Positions 1 to 10,373 of a DNA stretch of 64,000 nt are shown here, one piece after another. A program made the translations under genes and the position numbers. The DNA is taken from NCBI RefSeq assembly GCF_000342005.1, contig NZ_AOHO01000084.1, positions 1 to 64,000 of the forward strand. Direction: 5' to 3'. Under the pieces are notes generated by a model. It saw only the letters and a program-made list of their open reading frames with translations. It was not told the origin of the DNA and did no database searches. Position 1 is the stretch's first letter; each line of letters opens with the position of its first letter. The DNA is from Amycolatopsis decaplanina DSM 44594 (GTDB lineage: Bacteria; Actinomycetota; Actinomycetes; Mycobacteriales; Pseudonocardiaceae).

Positions 1-56
1 TCAAGATCACTAGCAGAGGCCCGACCCATACCCGCAACCGGCATCAAAGACAGGCT

Positions 57-71
57 CTTACCACTCACGAG
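57..71. repeat. Half copy of palindromic repeat family A
   Basis: The 15 bases CTTACCACTCACGAG equal one outer arm of the family A hairpin found intact at 13353, 17279, 28499, 38617 and 49556. The stop codon of the trmL-like gene (65-67 on the minus strand) lies inside this arm, so the repeat supplies the end of that reading frame. The other arm is not present within the window. Confidence 0.7.
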
Positions 72-535
72 CCACTGGGAGTCGCGAAGCCGTTCTGCCG
101 CCAAGCCTCGTAGACGCTGATCGCCGCGGTGTTCGAAAGGTTCAGCGACCGGCTCGTCGGCAGCATCGGCAGCCGTACCCGGTCGGTCACCTGGGAGGAG
201 CCCTGCACTTCGGCAGGCAGCCCCGCCGACTCCGGCCCGAACATCAGCACGTCTCCTGGCTCGTACGCGACGTCGGTGTGCAGCCGCGTCGCCGAAGCGC
301 TGAACGCGTAGACCCGGGCGGGCAGCAAGGCCGCCCAAGCCGCGTCGAGATCCGCGTGGACGTGGACGCGCGCGAGGTCGTGGTAGTCGAGCCCGGCGCG
401 CCGCAGCTGCTTGTCCTCCAGCGTGAAACCGAGCGGCTCCACCAGGTGGAGTTCGCAGCCGGTGTTCGCGGTCAAGCGGATCGCGTTACCCGTGTTGGGC
501 GGGATTTCGGGGCGGTAGAACAGGATGCGGAACAC
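65..535 (-). CDS. trmL: tRNA (cytidine(34)-2'-O)-methyltransferase, TrmL-like SPOUT enzyme
   Basis: A SpoU/TrmH-family (SPOUT) methyltransferase of about 156 residues, the usual TrmL length. It would 2'-O-methylate the wobble nucleotide of tRNA-Leu isoacceptors using S-adenosylmethionine, in the cytoplasm. The N-terminus FRILFYRPEIPPNTGN, the middle MFGPESAGLP and the C-terminal LPMLPTSRSLNLSNTAAI are the family's motif 1 and the two knot-forming SAM-binding motifs. I chose the GTG at 535 because the conserved fold begins immediately there; an in-frame ATG at 559 would add eight residues. Neither start has a clear Shine-Dalgarno. It is divergent from phoD. The stop codon falls in a repeat arm. 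Confidence 0.85.
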   Translation of the reverse strand: MFRILFYRPEIPPNTGNAIRLTANTGCELHLVEPLGFTLEDKQLRRAGLDYHDLARVHVHADLDAAWAALLPARVYAFSASATRLHTDVAYEPGDVLMFGPESAGLPAEVQGSSQVTDRVRLPMLPTSRSLNLSNTAAISVYEAWRQNGFATPSGS

Positions 536-646
536 GAGGGTTGATCGTCTTTCGTTCATGGGCGCTTCGCCTGAGCGCGGCCGGGCGGCCATCAAGCCGG
601 ACGAGCATGAGGCCCGCCCGTGACCATCCCACCACAGGAGGGCTTC

Positions 647-2242
647 ATGCCTTCGATCCCTCACCCCCTGTCGCGGCGTCGCTTCCTCGGTTATGGCTCC
701 GCCGGCGCGGCCGCCGTCCTGCTGGGGACCGGTGCCTGGAACGCCGCCGGCGCGATGCCGCTCGCTCGCGGTGCCGGCAACCCGTTCACCCTCGGCGTCG
801 CGTCGGGTGACCCGTTGCCCGGCGGTGTCGTGCTCTGGACCAGGCTCGCGCCGCAGCCTTACGAGGCCGACGGTTTCGGCGGCATGCCGCGGACGCCGGT
901 CCGCGTCGAGTACGAGGTGTCGCTCGACGAGCGTTTCCGCGCCGTCGTCCGCCGCGGCTCCGTGGTCGCCACGCCCGAACTCGGCCACTCCGTGCATCCC
1001 GAGATCCACGGCCTCGCGCCGGACCACGAGTACTTCTACCGCTTCCGCACCGGCGGCGAGATCTCGCCGGTCGGCCGCACCCGGACGGCGCCCGTGGCGT
1101 GGTCGTCACCGCGCGAGCTGAACTTCGCGTTCGCGTCCTGCCAGAACTGGGAGGCCGGGCACTTCACCGCGTATGACCACATGGCGGCCGAGGACCTGGA
1201 CCTGGTCGTGCATCTGGGCGACTACCTCTACGAAAGCGGCGTCACGGGCGTCGGCCGCGGAACGCCGGTGGGACCGCAGTTCAAGGGCGAGACCTTCGAC
1301 CTGGCGCGCTACCGGCTCCAGTACGCGCTCTACAAGTCCGAAGCGCCGCTGATGGCCGCGCACGCCGCCTTCCCGTGGATCCACGTCAACGACGACCACG
1401 AGGTGGAGAACAACTGGGCGGGCGACATCTCCCAGGTCGACAAGGAACCGGACCAGGATCCCGCGGTGTTCCGCCAGCGGCGCGCCCAGGCGTTCCAGGC
1501 GATGTACGAGCACCTGCCGTATCGCATCGCCCAGTTGCCGAAGGGGCCGGACGCGCGTCTTCACCGGCGGCTGAGCTACGGCACGCTGGCCGACTTCACC
1601 ATGCTCGACACCCGCCAGTACCGCGACGACCAGCCGTGCGGTGACGGCCAGTCGGCGAACTGCGCCGAGCGCTTCGACGAGGACCGCACCCTGCTCGGTG
1701 CGGAGCAGCGGAAGTGGCTGCTCGACGGTTTCTCCCGCTCCCACGCGCGGTGGCAGATCCTCGGCAACCAGGCGCCGATGGGGCAGACCGACACCGACGC
1801 CGGCGAGGCCATGAACGTCTACCTCGACCCGTGGGACGGCTACGTCGCCGACCGCGACCGCGTGCTCGCCGCGGCGCAGGATCGCGGGGTGCGGAACCTG
1901 GTGGTCATCACCGGCGACAGGCATCAGAACTACGCCTGGGACCTCAAGCGCGACTTCGCCGACCCGGGTTCGCCCACCGTGGCGAGCGAGTTCGTCGGGA
2001 CGTCGATCACCAGCGGCGGCAACGGCGCCGACATGACGCCCGCCGGGGAGAACCTGCTGAAGGCCAACCCGCACATGAAGTTCTTCAACAGCCAGCGCGG
2101 GTACGTCCGGGTCAACGTCAACCGGCAGCGATGGCGGAGTGACTTCCGGGTGGTGCCGTTCGTCAACACCCCCGGCGCGCCGATCAGCACGCGCGCCAGC
2201 TACGTCGTCGAGGACCGGCGCCCCGGCGTTCAGTCCGCCTGA
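647..2242 (+). CDS. phoD: Alkaline phosphatase D, Tat-exported (PhoD family)
   Basis: A 531-residue extracytoplasmic phosphodiesterase/phosphatase that releases phosphate from organic esters such as teichoic acids. Residues 9-14 (SRRRFL) followed by a hydrophobic alanine-rich stretch form a twin-arginine signal peptide. An N-terminal PhoD domain is followed by the metallophosphatase core, with HLGDYLYE near residue 190, DDHEVENNW near 248 and GDRHQN near 423 as metal-binding motifs. The ATG at 647 has AGGAG six bases upstream; the in-frame GTG at 620 would add nine residues before the Tat motif and has no ribosome site. Export would use the TatA/TatC proteins encoded at 61.8-63.2 kb. Its 3' end overlaps the convergent thioesterase gene by 13 bases. 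Confidence 0.92.
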   Translation: MPSIPHPLSRRRFLGYGSAGAAAVLLGTGAWNAAGAMPLARGAGNPFTLGVASGDPLPGGVVLWTRLAPQPYEADGFGGMPRTPVRVEYEVSLDERFRAVVRRGSVVATPELGHSVHPEIHGLAPDHEYFYRFRTGGEISPVGRTRTAPVAWSSPRELNFAFASCQNWEAGHFTAYDHMAAEDLDLVVHLGDYLYESGVTGVGRGTPVGPQFKGETFDLARYRLQYALYKSEAPLMAAHAAFPWIHVNDDHEVENNWAGDISQVDKEPDQDPAVFRQRRAQAFQAMYEHLPYRIAQLPKGPDARLHRRLSYGTLADFTMLDTRQYRDDQPCGDGQSANCAERFDEDRTLLGAEQRKWLLDGFSRSHARWQILGNQAPMGQTDTDAGEAMNVYLDPWDGYVADRDRVLAAAQDRGVRNLVVITGDRHQNYAWDLKRDFADPGSPTVASEFVGTSITSGGNGADMTPAGENLLKANPHMKFFNSQRGYVRVNVNRQRWRSDFRVVPFVNTPGAPISTRASYVVEDRRPGVQSA

Positions 2243-2661
2243 GCGGGCAGGAAGGCGGCGTACGCCTCGCGCACCGACGCGGGCGGCGCCGCCTTCTTGA
2301 GCGTCGCCGGGTCGACGAAGACGTAACGGGTCTTCACTTCCGTGCACACGTCGCCGCCGCGGGTGATCTCGAAGTCGATGATCAGTGACGTCGTGCCGAG
2401 ATGGTCCAGGAAGACGGCCACGGCCAGTTCGTCGTCGTAGCGGCAAGGCGCGCGGTAGCGGAGGTTCGACTCGGCGACGACGACGTCGACTCCGCGGGCC
2501 AACGCCGCCTGGTGCGAGCCGAAGAGGGCTTTCTCCACTTCGAACATGGCCATGTCGACGTAGGCGAGATAGTTCGCGTTGAACACGATGCCCTGCCCGT
2601 CGCATTCGTGGTAGCGCACGCGCAGCGGCATCTCGACGATCGGTTTCCGTGGCTCGGTCAC
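2230..2661 (-). CDS. Acyl-CoA thioesterase, hot-dog fold (4HBT/YbgC-like)
   Basis: A 143-residue hot-dog-fold thioesterase that would hydrolyse acyl-CoA or related thioesters in the cytoplasm. The segment RYHECDGQGIVFNANYLAY, near residue 17, is the 4-hydroxybenzoyl-CoA thioesterase/YbgC signature, with the aspartate and the N-x-x-Y arrangement expected for the active site. Length matches the family, and the acyl substrate cannot be inferred. The gene converges on phoD with a 13-base overlap. A strong hairpin separates its start from the lipase-like gene behind it, so it probably has its own promoter. Confidence 0.85.
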   Translation of the reverse strand: MTEPRKPIVEMPLRVRYHECDGQGIVFNANYLAYVDMAMFEVEKALFGSHQAALARGVDVVVAESNLRYRAPCRYDDELAVAVFLDHLGTTSLIIDFEITRGGDVCTEVKTRYVFVDPATLKKAAPPASVREAYAAFLPAQAD

Positions 2662-2673
2662 GGTTCCAACCTA

Positions 2674-2724
2674 CGTGAAGGCCCCCTCCCCCCGGCTCGA
2701 CCCGAGAGGAAGGGGGCCTTCACG
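2674..2724. terminator. Hairpin of repeat family B behind the lipase-like gene
   Basis: CGTGAAGGCCCCCT and its exact complement AGGGGGCCTTCACG are separated by 23 bases. It sits 10 bases beyond the 3' end of the minus-strand gene 2734-4020 and upstream of the thioesterase start. There is no U-tract, as is common in actinobacterial terminators. The same arm motif recurs at 10228, 33577, 42324, 49468 and 54516. Confidence 0.65.
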
Positions 2725-2733
2725 CGCGTCCGC

Positions 2734-4020
2734 CTACTCGATGAAGTCGATGTCCGGATGGCGGGGTGACTCGCCGTCGAACAGGTGCCGGTCACGGCCC
2801 TTCAGGTGCAGATCGAAGAACGCGCCGATGTAGTCCCGCTGCGCGGCGAGCGAACGACGGGGATCGATGGTGCCGATGACCGCCTCCCGCTTCTCCGGCG
2901 CGACTCGCGAACCGAGCTGCGGCACCACGACCTGCAGGTCGCTGTACGCCATGTGCGTGCTGCCGCCGCGCAGCAGCAGGTCACGCTTCCAGCCTCGCTG
3001 GTTGGCCCAGAAGTCCGCCCAGCTGCGGTCGAATTCGGGATGCCGGTGCGTGTGTTCGAGCGGTTTTCCGTTCTCGTCGACGCCTTCGGCGCCCATCAAC
3101 AGGAACGGCCGGTCGAGACCGCGTTTCGTGACCTCGCCCGGCACGTAGGCACTGCCCGGCGGGTAGCCGAACGCGGTCGCCATCGCGCCGTCGAGGTTGA
3201 TCCCCGCGTCGACACGGCGGTCGTGGATCATCGTCTCACCGGCGGTGAACCCGCCGTAGGAGTGGCCGTAGGCGCCGACCCTGGACAGATCGAGCGACCA
3301 GCCGAGCCCGCGCGGGAGCGGCCGGTTCTCCGCGTCCGGGTTCTGCCCGCGGCTGATCTTCGCCAGCTGGTCGAGGACGAACCTGCTGTCGGCGACCCGG
3401 GCGTCGAGCGCCTTCTTCATGAACTCGGGTTCCTCGCCCGGCGGAACGGCCGTTTCGAGTCGTCCGCCGGGGAACTCGACCGCGGCGCTCTCGTAGGTGT
3501 GCGAGAGCGAGACGACGACGTACCCGCGGCTCGCCAGGTCGTCGACGATCGCCGAGTACGTCTCCCGCGGCCCGCCGAAACCGGGGGAGAAGAGCGCCAC
3601 GGGCTTCGGCGCGCCCTGCGCCACGGGGACGCCGAGCCCGGCGCGCCGCTTCGCCGACGCCCAGTCGATGGAACCGGCCGGGAGACCGAGGTAGTCCTCA
3701 CCCGCCAGCATCTGATCGATGACGGTGCCGATGCCGGGCGTGAGCCACGGCGCCCGGGGTCCGTCGGCGAGCCGGTCCGCCGGATAGGTGACGGTGGCCA
3801 TGAGTTCCCGGCGCCGTTCCGGTTTCCACGGATCGGGGCGGGACGGGTCGACGAGGTGGAGGTCGGTGGTGCCGACTTCGTACGGGCCGGTGAGGGCCGG
3901 TGCGGTGAGCTTGGCCTGGTCGGCCGCGACGGCGGGGGCCGCCGTGGCGAGCCCGCCCGCGAGCGCGAGGCCCGCGATCAGCGCCGAACCCCGCACCACC
4001 CTGGTGTGTCTCGATGACAC
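2734..4020 (-). CDS. Secreted alpha/beta hydrolase, PAF-acetylhydrolase/lipase-like
   Basis: A 428-residue secreted serine hydrolase. It begins with a Sec signal peptide (basic start, a hydrophobic stretch rich in A, L and G, then ATAAPAVAA) and continues as an alpha/beta hydrolase resembling bacterial platelet-activating-factor acetylhydrolase isoform II proteins. The nucleophile elbow is GAYGHSYGGF; an oxyanion-type motif ALFSPGFGG lies upstream; the late STHMAYSD offers the catalytic histidine. The GTG at 4020 was chosen because GGAAGGA precedes it and the signal peptide starts there; an upstream ATG at 4125 would add 35 unlikely residues. A family B hairpin follows the stop codon. The ester substrate is unknown. 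Confidence 0.8.
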   Translation of the reverse strand: MSSRHTRVVRGSALIAGLALAGGLATAAPAVAADQAKLTAPALTGPYEVGTTDLHLVDPSRPDPWKPERRRELMATVTYPADRLADGPRAPWLTPGIGTVIDQMLAGEDYLGLPAGSIDWASAKRRAGLGVPVAQGAPKPVALFSPGFGGPRETYSAIVDDLASRGYVVVSLSHTYESAAVEFPGGRLETAVPPGEEPEFMKKALDARVADSRFVLDQLAKISRGQNPDAENRPLPRGLGWSLDLSRVGAYGHSYGGFTAGETMIHDRRVDAGINLDGAMATAFGYPPGSAYVPGEVTKRGLDRPFLLMGAEGVDENGKPLEHTHRHPEFDRSWADFWANQRGWKRDLLLRGGSTHMAYSDLQVVVPQLGSRVAPEKREAVIGTIDPRRSLAAQRDYIGAFFDLHLKGRDRHLFDGESPRHPDIDFIE

Positions 4021-4121
4021 TGCTTCGAGTCCTTCCGGATCGGGGCGGCCCGATGGCCGCCTGCTTCCGACCCTGGCAGCGCGCCGGTGCGACGCGCATC
4101 CCTCTGAAGACGGAGCCTTGA

Positions 4122-5069
4122 TCACCCGTGCAGGGCACGGTAGGCCGACGCGGCTCCGGGATGCAGCGGGACCTTGCCGGTGCCGATCAGCGTCCGGACG
4201 TCGAGGAACTGCGTCCCCACCGCGGCCGCCGGGACCAGGTCGGCGGCGTGCCCGGCCAGCACCCGCGCCACCGCCGCCGCGACGTCGTCGGGTAGTGAAG
4301 GAGCCGCCAGCAGCAGGTTCGCGACGCCGATCGTCCGCAGTTCACCGACCCCCTGATAGGCCTGCGCCGGAACGTGGACCTGGTCGTACACCGGGCCGTA
4401 GCCCGCGCGCAGCGCGGGAAGGTGGCTGTCGAGCGGGAGGAGCGTGATCGGGGTGGTCCGGTTCAGCTCGGTGAGCGCGGGCGTCGGGATCCCGCCGGAC
4501 CAGAGCAGCGCGTCGACCTCGTGCGCCGCCAGCGCGTTGATCGCTTCACCCAAGAGCAGGTTCTTCGCCTTCACGGGGACTTCGGCGCGGGCGAACAGAC
4601 GCGTGCTGAACACCGCGACGCCGGACCCGCTCGCGCCCATCGCCACCGGCCGCCCGGTCAGATCGGCGAGCGACCGCACGCCGCCGTCCGCCCGGACCAC
4701 GAGCTGGTGGTAGTTCTCGTAGACGCGGCCGATGGCCGAGAACGCGATCGGAACGGAGAACGGCTCCGCACCGGCGAAGGCGGACTCGGCGACGTCGCCG
4801 AGGACGAGCCCGAGATCGGCCCGGCCGTCGCGCAGCCGCCGCAGGTTCTCGACACTGGCCTCGGTGGCGACGGCCGTCGCGCGCAGCCGCGGTTCCGCCA
4901 GGTTCAGCTGCTGGGCCAAGAGTTCCGCGAAGGCGAGATAGAACCCGCCGCTCTCGCCCGCGGCGACGACGACCTCTCGCTCCGGGCCCCGGTAGCCCGC
5001 GGTGGAGCATCCCGCGAGCGTCGCGAGCCCGGCGAGGAGCGCGGTACGCCTGGTGACGGTCATGGTCAT
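4122..5069 (-). CDS. TAXI-family TRAP-type solute-binding lipoprotein (orphan)
   Basis: A 315-residue extracytoplasmic binding protein anchored by a lipobox (LATLAGCS, cysteine near residue 21). Downstream sequence such as VVVAAGESGGFYLAFAELLAQQL and EASVENLRRLRDGRADLGLV is typical of TAXI (TRAP-associated extracytoplasmic immunogenic) proteins, which bind small organic anions. The start ATG overlaps the kinase stop as ATGA, so the two are translationally coupled. No DctQ or DctM membrane subunit is encoded nearby. The neighbours are a sensor kinase, a response regulator and an MHS permease, which suggests a ligand-sensing role rather than TRAP transport. The ligand is unknown. Confidence 0.85.
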   Translation of the reverse strand: MTMTVTRRTALLAGLATLAGCSTAGYRGPEREVVVAAGESGGFYLAFAELLAQQLNLAEPRLRATAVATEASVENLRRLRDGRADLGLVLGDVAESAFAGAEPFSVPIAFSAIGRVYENYHQLVVRADGGVRSLADLTGRPVAMGASGSGVAVFSTRLFARAEVPVKAKNLLLGEAINALAAHEVDALLWSGGIPTPALTELNRTTPITLLPLDSHLPALRAGYGPVYDQVHVPAQAYQGVGELRTIGVANLLLAAPSLPDDVAAAVARVLAGHAADLVPAAAVGTQFLDVRTLIGTGKVPLHPGAASAYRALHG

Positions 5070-6463
5070 TCCCCTGCCGCGAGAGGGAGTTCGACGCGGA
5101 CTTCGAGCCCGTACGGTTTCGCCTCGCGCAGTTCGAGTTTCCCGCCCCGGGCGAGCACGTGCTGACTCGCGATCGCCAGCCCCAGGCCCGTTCCGCGCGG
5201 CGCGCCGTCGCCACCGGCACGCCAGAATCGTTCGGTCGCGCGTGCGCGGTCCTCTGGGGACAGTCCAGGACCGTTGTCGGACACGAAGACCGTGGCTGTG
5301 GTGTCGCCGGTTTCGTAGCCGGTGGTGATCGTGGCGCCCTGTCCCGCGTAACGCACCGCGTTGTCCAGCAGGACATCCAGCACTTGGGCCAGCTCGCTTT
5401 CCGCGCACCGCACCGGCACCGGCTCGTCGTGGCCTTCCGACGCCGCGAGGCCGACTCCCGCGTCTTCGGCCGAGGGACGCCACGCGTCGACCCGTTCGGC
5501 CAGGACGGCCGGGAGATCGCAGGGTTCGTCGCCGGACTCACCCGCGGCGAGCCGGGTCGCGGCGCTTTCGGCGAGCGCCAGCGCGAGCAGACCGTCGAGC
5601 AGGGACTCCAGGCGCTCGACCTCCGCGACGGTCGCCCGGTAGGCCCGCTGGCCGTCCCCGTCGACCTGCGCGGCCAGGGAGTCCACTCGCAACCGCAAGG
5701 CCGCCATGGGATTCCGCAGCTGGTGCGACGCGTCCGCGACGAGCCGCCGCTGCTGTTCGGACGCCTCGACGACGGCGTCGGACATCCGGTTGAACGACGT
5801 CGCGAGGGAACGCAGCTCGCGGGGCCCGGCCCGGTCGGGAACCTGTGCGCGATGCCCTTCGGTCACCGCCTGCACGCCGGTCTCCAGTTCGTGCAGCGGC
5901 CGCACCATCCAGCGGGCCAGCAGAACCGCGAGCAGCACGAACACCGCCGCGACCAGCACCGCGCCCGCGACGATCGCGGCCCAGCGGGCGGCGACGTCGG
6001 CCGCCGCCGTGGTCACCGACGCGCGAAGCACGACCACGCCGGCCACCCGGGTCCCGGTGCCCACCGGACGGGCGAAAAGGACCGGATCCGCCGACCACGG
6101 GCTCAGCTGCTCCGGTCCCTGCGCGGGCTGGTTGCGCAGTGCGGCTTCGACGAGTGAGCGGACCACCGCGTCCGCGGCGGTCATCCCGCCGGTTTCGACC
6201 AGCGGCACCCCGCACGCGTCGACCACCACGACCGCTTCGCCGTATAACGACGAATACCGCGCGGCGTCTACCGCCAGCGCGGTCGGGTCGGCGGCGTCGA
6301 CGGCCTGCTGGGCGAGGACGACGAACCGGTCGACATCGGCGTTGCGGGCGATCACCAGCTGCTGGGTCCGCTGCGCGGCGGTCGACCCGAACAGCGGGAC
6401 GGCGAACGCGGCGACCACGGTCAGCGCGAGCGCGACGAGGACGACCAGCAGCCGGGCGCGCAC
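5066..6463 (-). CDS. Membrane sensor histidine kinase (HAMP, HisKA, HATPase)
   Basis: A 465-residue class I sensor kinase. A transmembrane helix at about 5-25 is followed by an extracytoplasmic domain of roughly 130 residues, a second helix near 160-185, a HAMP linker, the phosphoacceptor segment VADASHQLRNP (histidine near residue 248), an N-box DNAVRYAG and the ATP-lid motifs DNGPGL and GTGLGLAIA. It would phosphorylate the response regulator encoded three bases upstream in the same operon. The ATGA overlap with the TAXI lipoprotein gene suggests that protein presents ligand to the sensor domain; this is inference. Confidence 0.9.
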   Translation of the reverse strand: MRARLLVVLVALALTVVAAFAVPLFGSTAAQRTQQLVIARNADVDRFVVLAQQAVDAADPTALAVDAARYSSLYGEAVVVVDACGVPLVETGGMTAADAVVRSLVEAALRNQPAQGPEQLSPWSADPVLFARPVGTGTRVAGVVVLRASVTTAAADVAARWAAIVAGAVLVAAVFVLLAVLLARWMVRPLHELETGVQAVTEGHRAQVPDRAGPRELRSLATSFNRMSDAVVEASEQQRRLVADASHQLRNPMAALRLRVDSLAAQVDGDGQRAYRATVAEVERLESLLDGLLALALAESAATRLAAGESGDEPCDLPAVLAERVDAWRPSAEDAGVGLAASEGHDEPVPVRCAESELAQVLDVLLDNAVRYAGQGATITTGYETGDTTATVFVSDNGPGLSPEDRARATERFWRAGGDGAPRGTGLGLAIASQHVLARGGKLELREAKPYGLEVRVELPLAAGE

Positions 6464-6466
6464 CGG

Positions 6467-7135
6467 TCAGTCCCGGCCCAGCCGGTAGCCGAAACCCCGG
6501 ATCGTGGTCAGCAGTCCCGGCCGGTCGAGCTTCGCGCGCAGCTGGGTCAGGTGCACGTCGAGCGAGCGGGAGACGGCGAGGTACGCGTCGCCCCAGACCT
6601 CGTCCATCAGCTGCTGACGGCTCACCGCTGTGCCCGGGCGGGCGGCGAGCACGGCCAGGACGGCGAACTCCTTGGCGGTGAGCCCGATGTCGTGCCCGTC
6701 GACCAGCACGCGCCGCGCGCCGAGGTCGATCTCGACGTCCTCGACGCGCACGACGCCGTCCCGCGGCGCGGCGGAGACGGCGGCGCGGCGTACGACCGCG
6801 TCCATCCTGGCCAGCAGTTCGGCCAGACGGACCGGTTTGGTCAGGTAGTCGTCGGCGCCGAGCCGCAGCCCGCGCACCACGGACCGTTCGTCCCCGCTCG
6901 CGGTGAGCACGAGCACCGGCACCGGCGAGACCTGCCGGACCTTTCTGAGCACGTCCAGCCCGTTCATGTCGGGCAGGTTGAGATCGAGCAGGATCACGTC
7001 GGCCGCGCGGTGCCGGTGCAGCGCGTCGCTGCCGCGGATGGCATGGGAGACGGTGTGGCCGCGCGCCTGCAGCGCTTCGGCGAGCGCGTCGGCGACACCG
7101 GCGTCGTCCTCGACGAGCAGCACCCGCACGGCCAC
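6467..7135 (-). CDS. OmpR/PhoB-family response regulator
   Basis: A 222-residue DNA-binding response regulator. The receiver domain spans residues 1-115, with acidic residues near 10-11, the phosphoacceptor aspartate at 51 (DVILLDLNLPDMNG) and the conserved lysine in DYLTKPVRL. A winged-helix effector domain follows, ending in LTTIRGFGYRLG. The gene begins 10 bases after the MHS permease stop and is followed three bases later by its cognate kinase, so all four genes 8504-4122 are probably one transcript. It likely regulates this operon, by analogy with TctD-type systems for organic acid uptake. Confidence 0.92.
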   Translation of the reverse strand: MAVRVLLVEDDAGVADALAEALQARGHTVSHAIRGSDALHRHRAADVILLDLNLPDMNGLDVLRKVRQVSPVPVLVLTASGDERSVVRGLRLGADDYLTKPVRLAELLARMDAVVRRAAVSAAPRDGVVRVEDVEIDLGARRVLVDGHDIGLTAKEFAVLAVLAARPGTAVSRQQLMDEVWGDAYLAVSRSLDVHLTQLRAKLDRPGLLTTIRGFGYRLGRD

Positions 7136-7145
7136 ACCTTCCCGC

Positions 7146-9400
<2,255 letters not shown>

Positions 9401-9452
9401 CGTCCCCCCTTTTTTCCCGTACCGATCGAAACCACTCCGGACTGGAGGTCCC

Positions 9453-10220
9453 GTGCCAGGACTGCTCGAAGGCAAGCGCCTGCTGATCACCGGCGTCATC
9501 ACCGACGCCTCGCTCGCGTTCCACGCGGCCAAGATCGCGCAGCAGGAGGGCGCGAAGGTCGTGCTCACCGGCTTCGGCAGGCTGTCGCTCGTCGAGCGCA
9601 TCGCCAAGCGGCTCCCCGTGGAGGCGCCGGTGCTGGAGCTGGACGTCACCAACCAGGAGCACCTCGACTCGCTCGCCGACCGTGTCCGTGAGCACGTCGA
9701 CGGACTCGACGGCGTGCTGCACTCGATCGGGTTCGCGCCGCAGTCGTGCCTCGGCGCGCCGTTCCTGGACGCCCCCAGCGAGGACGTGAAGGTGGCCGTC
9801 GACGTCTCGGCGTACTCCTTCAAGGCGCTCGCGGTCGCGACCCTGCCGCTGCTCTCGCGCGGTTCGTCGATCGTCGGCATGGACTTCGACGCGCGCGTCG
9901 CGTGGCCCGTCTACAACTGGATGGGCGTGGCGAAGGCGGCGCTGGAGTCGGTGAACCGGTATCTGGCGCGCGACCTCGGCCCGAAGGGTATCCGGGTCAA
10001 CCTGGTCAGCGCCGGTCCGATGAAGACCATGGCGGCGAAGTCGATCCCCGGTTTCTCCGAGCTGGAGGAGGGCTGGGGCGACCGCGCGCCGCTCGGCTGG
10101 GACAGCTCCGACCCGGACCCGACGGCGAAGTCGGTCTGTGCCGTGCTGTCGGACTGGTTGCCCGCCACGACCGGCTCGATGATCATGGTCGACGGCGGAG
10201 TGCACGCCCTCGGCATCTGA
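9453..10220 (+). CDS. inhA: Enoyl-ACP reductase, InhA/FabI type
   Basis: A 255-residue NADH-dependent enoyl-ACP reductase completing each elongation cycle of type II fatty acid synthesis. The opening LLEGKRLLITGVITDASLAF and the YNWMGVAKAALES segment (tyrosine and lysine seven residues apart) are specific to the FabI/InhA branch of the SDR superfamily. The GTG at 9453 is preceded by GGAGG. It is paired with fabG. In mycobacteria hemH follows directly; here hemH lies 2 kb away, behind an inserted MFS/TetR pair. InhA is the isoniazid target in mycobacteria; drug response here cannot be judged. Confidence 0.93.
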   Translation: MPGLLEGKRLLITGVITDASLAFHAAKIAQQEGAKVVLTGFGRLSLVERIAKRLPVEAPVLELDVTNQEHLDSLADRVREHVDGLDGVLHSIGFAPQSCLGAPFLDAPSEDVKVAVDVSAYSFKALAVATLPLLSRGSSIVGMDFDARVAWPVYNWMGVAKAALESVNRYLARDLGPKGIRVNLVSAGPMKTMAAKSIPGFSELEEGWGDRAPLGWDSSDPDPTAKSVCAVLSDWLPATTGSMIMVDGGVHALGI

Positions 10221-10227
10221 GCCCCGC

Positions 10228-10286
10228 AAGTACATGAAGGCCCCCATCCTTGCGCCAGGCGCAAGGATGGGGGCCTTCATGTACTT
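10228..10286. repeat. Long perfect hairpin, family B, behind inhA
   Basis: Two 28-base arms, perfect complements, with the three-base loop CAG. The outer part reads AAGTACATGAAGGCCCCC and the inner part ends GCGC. The copy at 49468-49526 has the same 59-base architecture with only a few compensated changes. It could act as the terminator of the fabG-inhA operon. It also abuts a truncated gene start on the minus strand. Confidence 0.8.
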
Positions 10287-10365
10287 CAGGGGAGGCACCG
10301 TCAGTGTCTCCTGTGGACATTCGGCGGAAGAACTCGTCGAGAGTGGTTCGGGTTCGTTCGGACAT
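10287..10365 (-). pseudogene. Truncated 5' end of a SnoaL/NTF2-like gene
   Basis: An ATG at 10365 has a strong AAGGAG four bases upstream and starts eight bases after the MFS stop codon. It opens with MSERTRTTLDEFFRRMSTGD, which resembles the first helix of SnoaL-like/NTF2-fold proteins. After about 25 codons the frame runs into the family B hairpin and then antisense through the inhA 3' end, stopping at 10183, so the rest of a normal domain of about 120 residues is missing. The best reading is a gene cut off at the hairpin. A genuine 60-residue peptide is possible but unlikely. Confidence 0.55.
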
Positions 10366-10373
10366 GATTCTCC

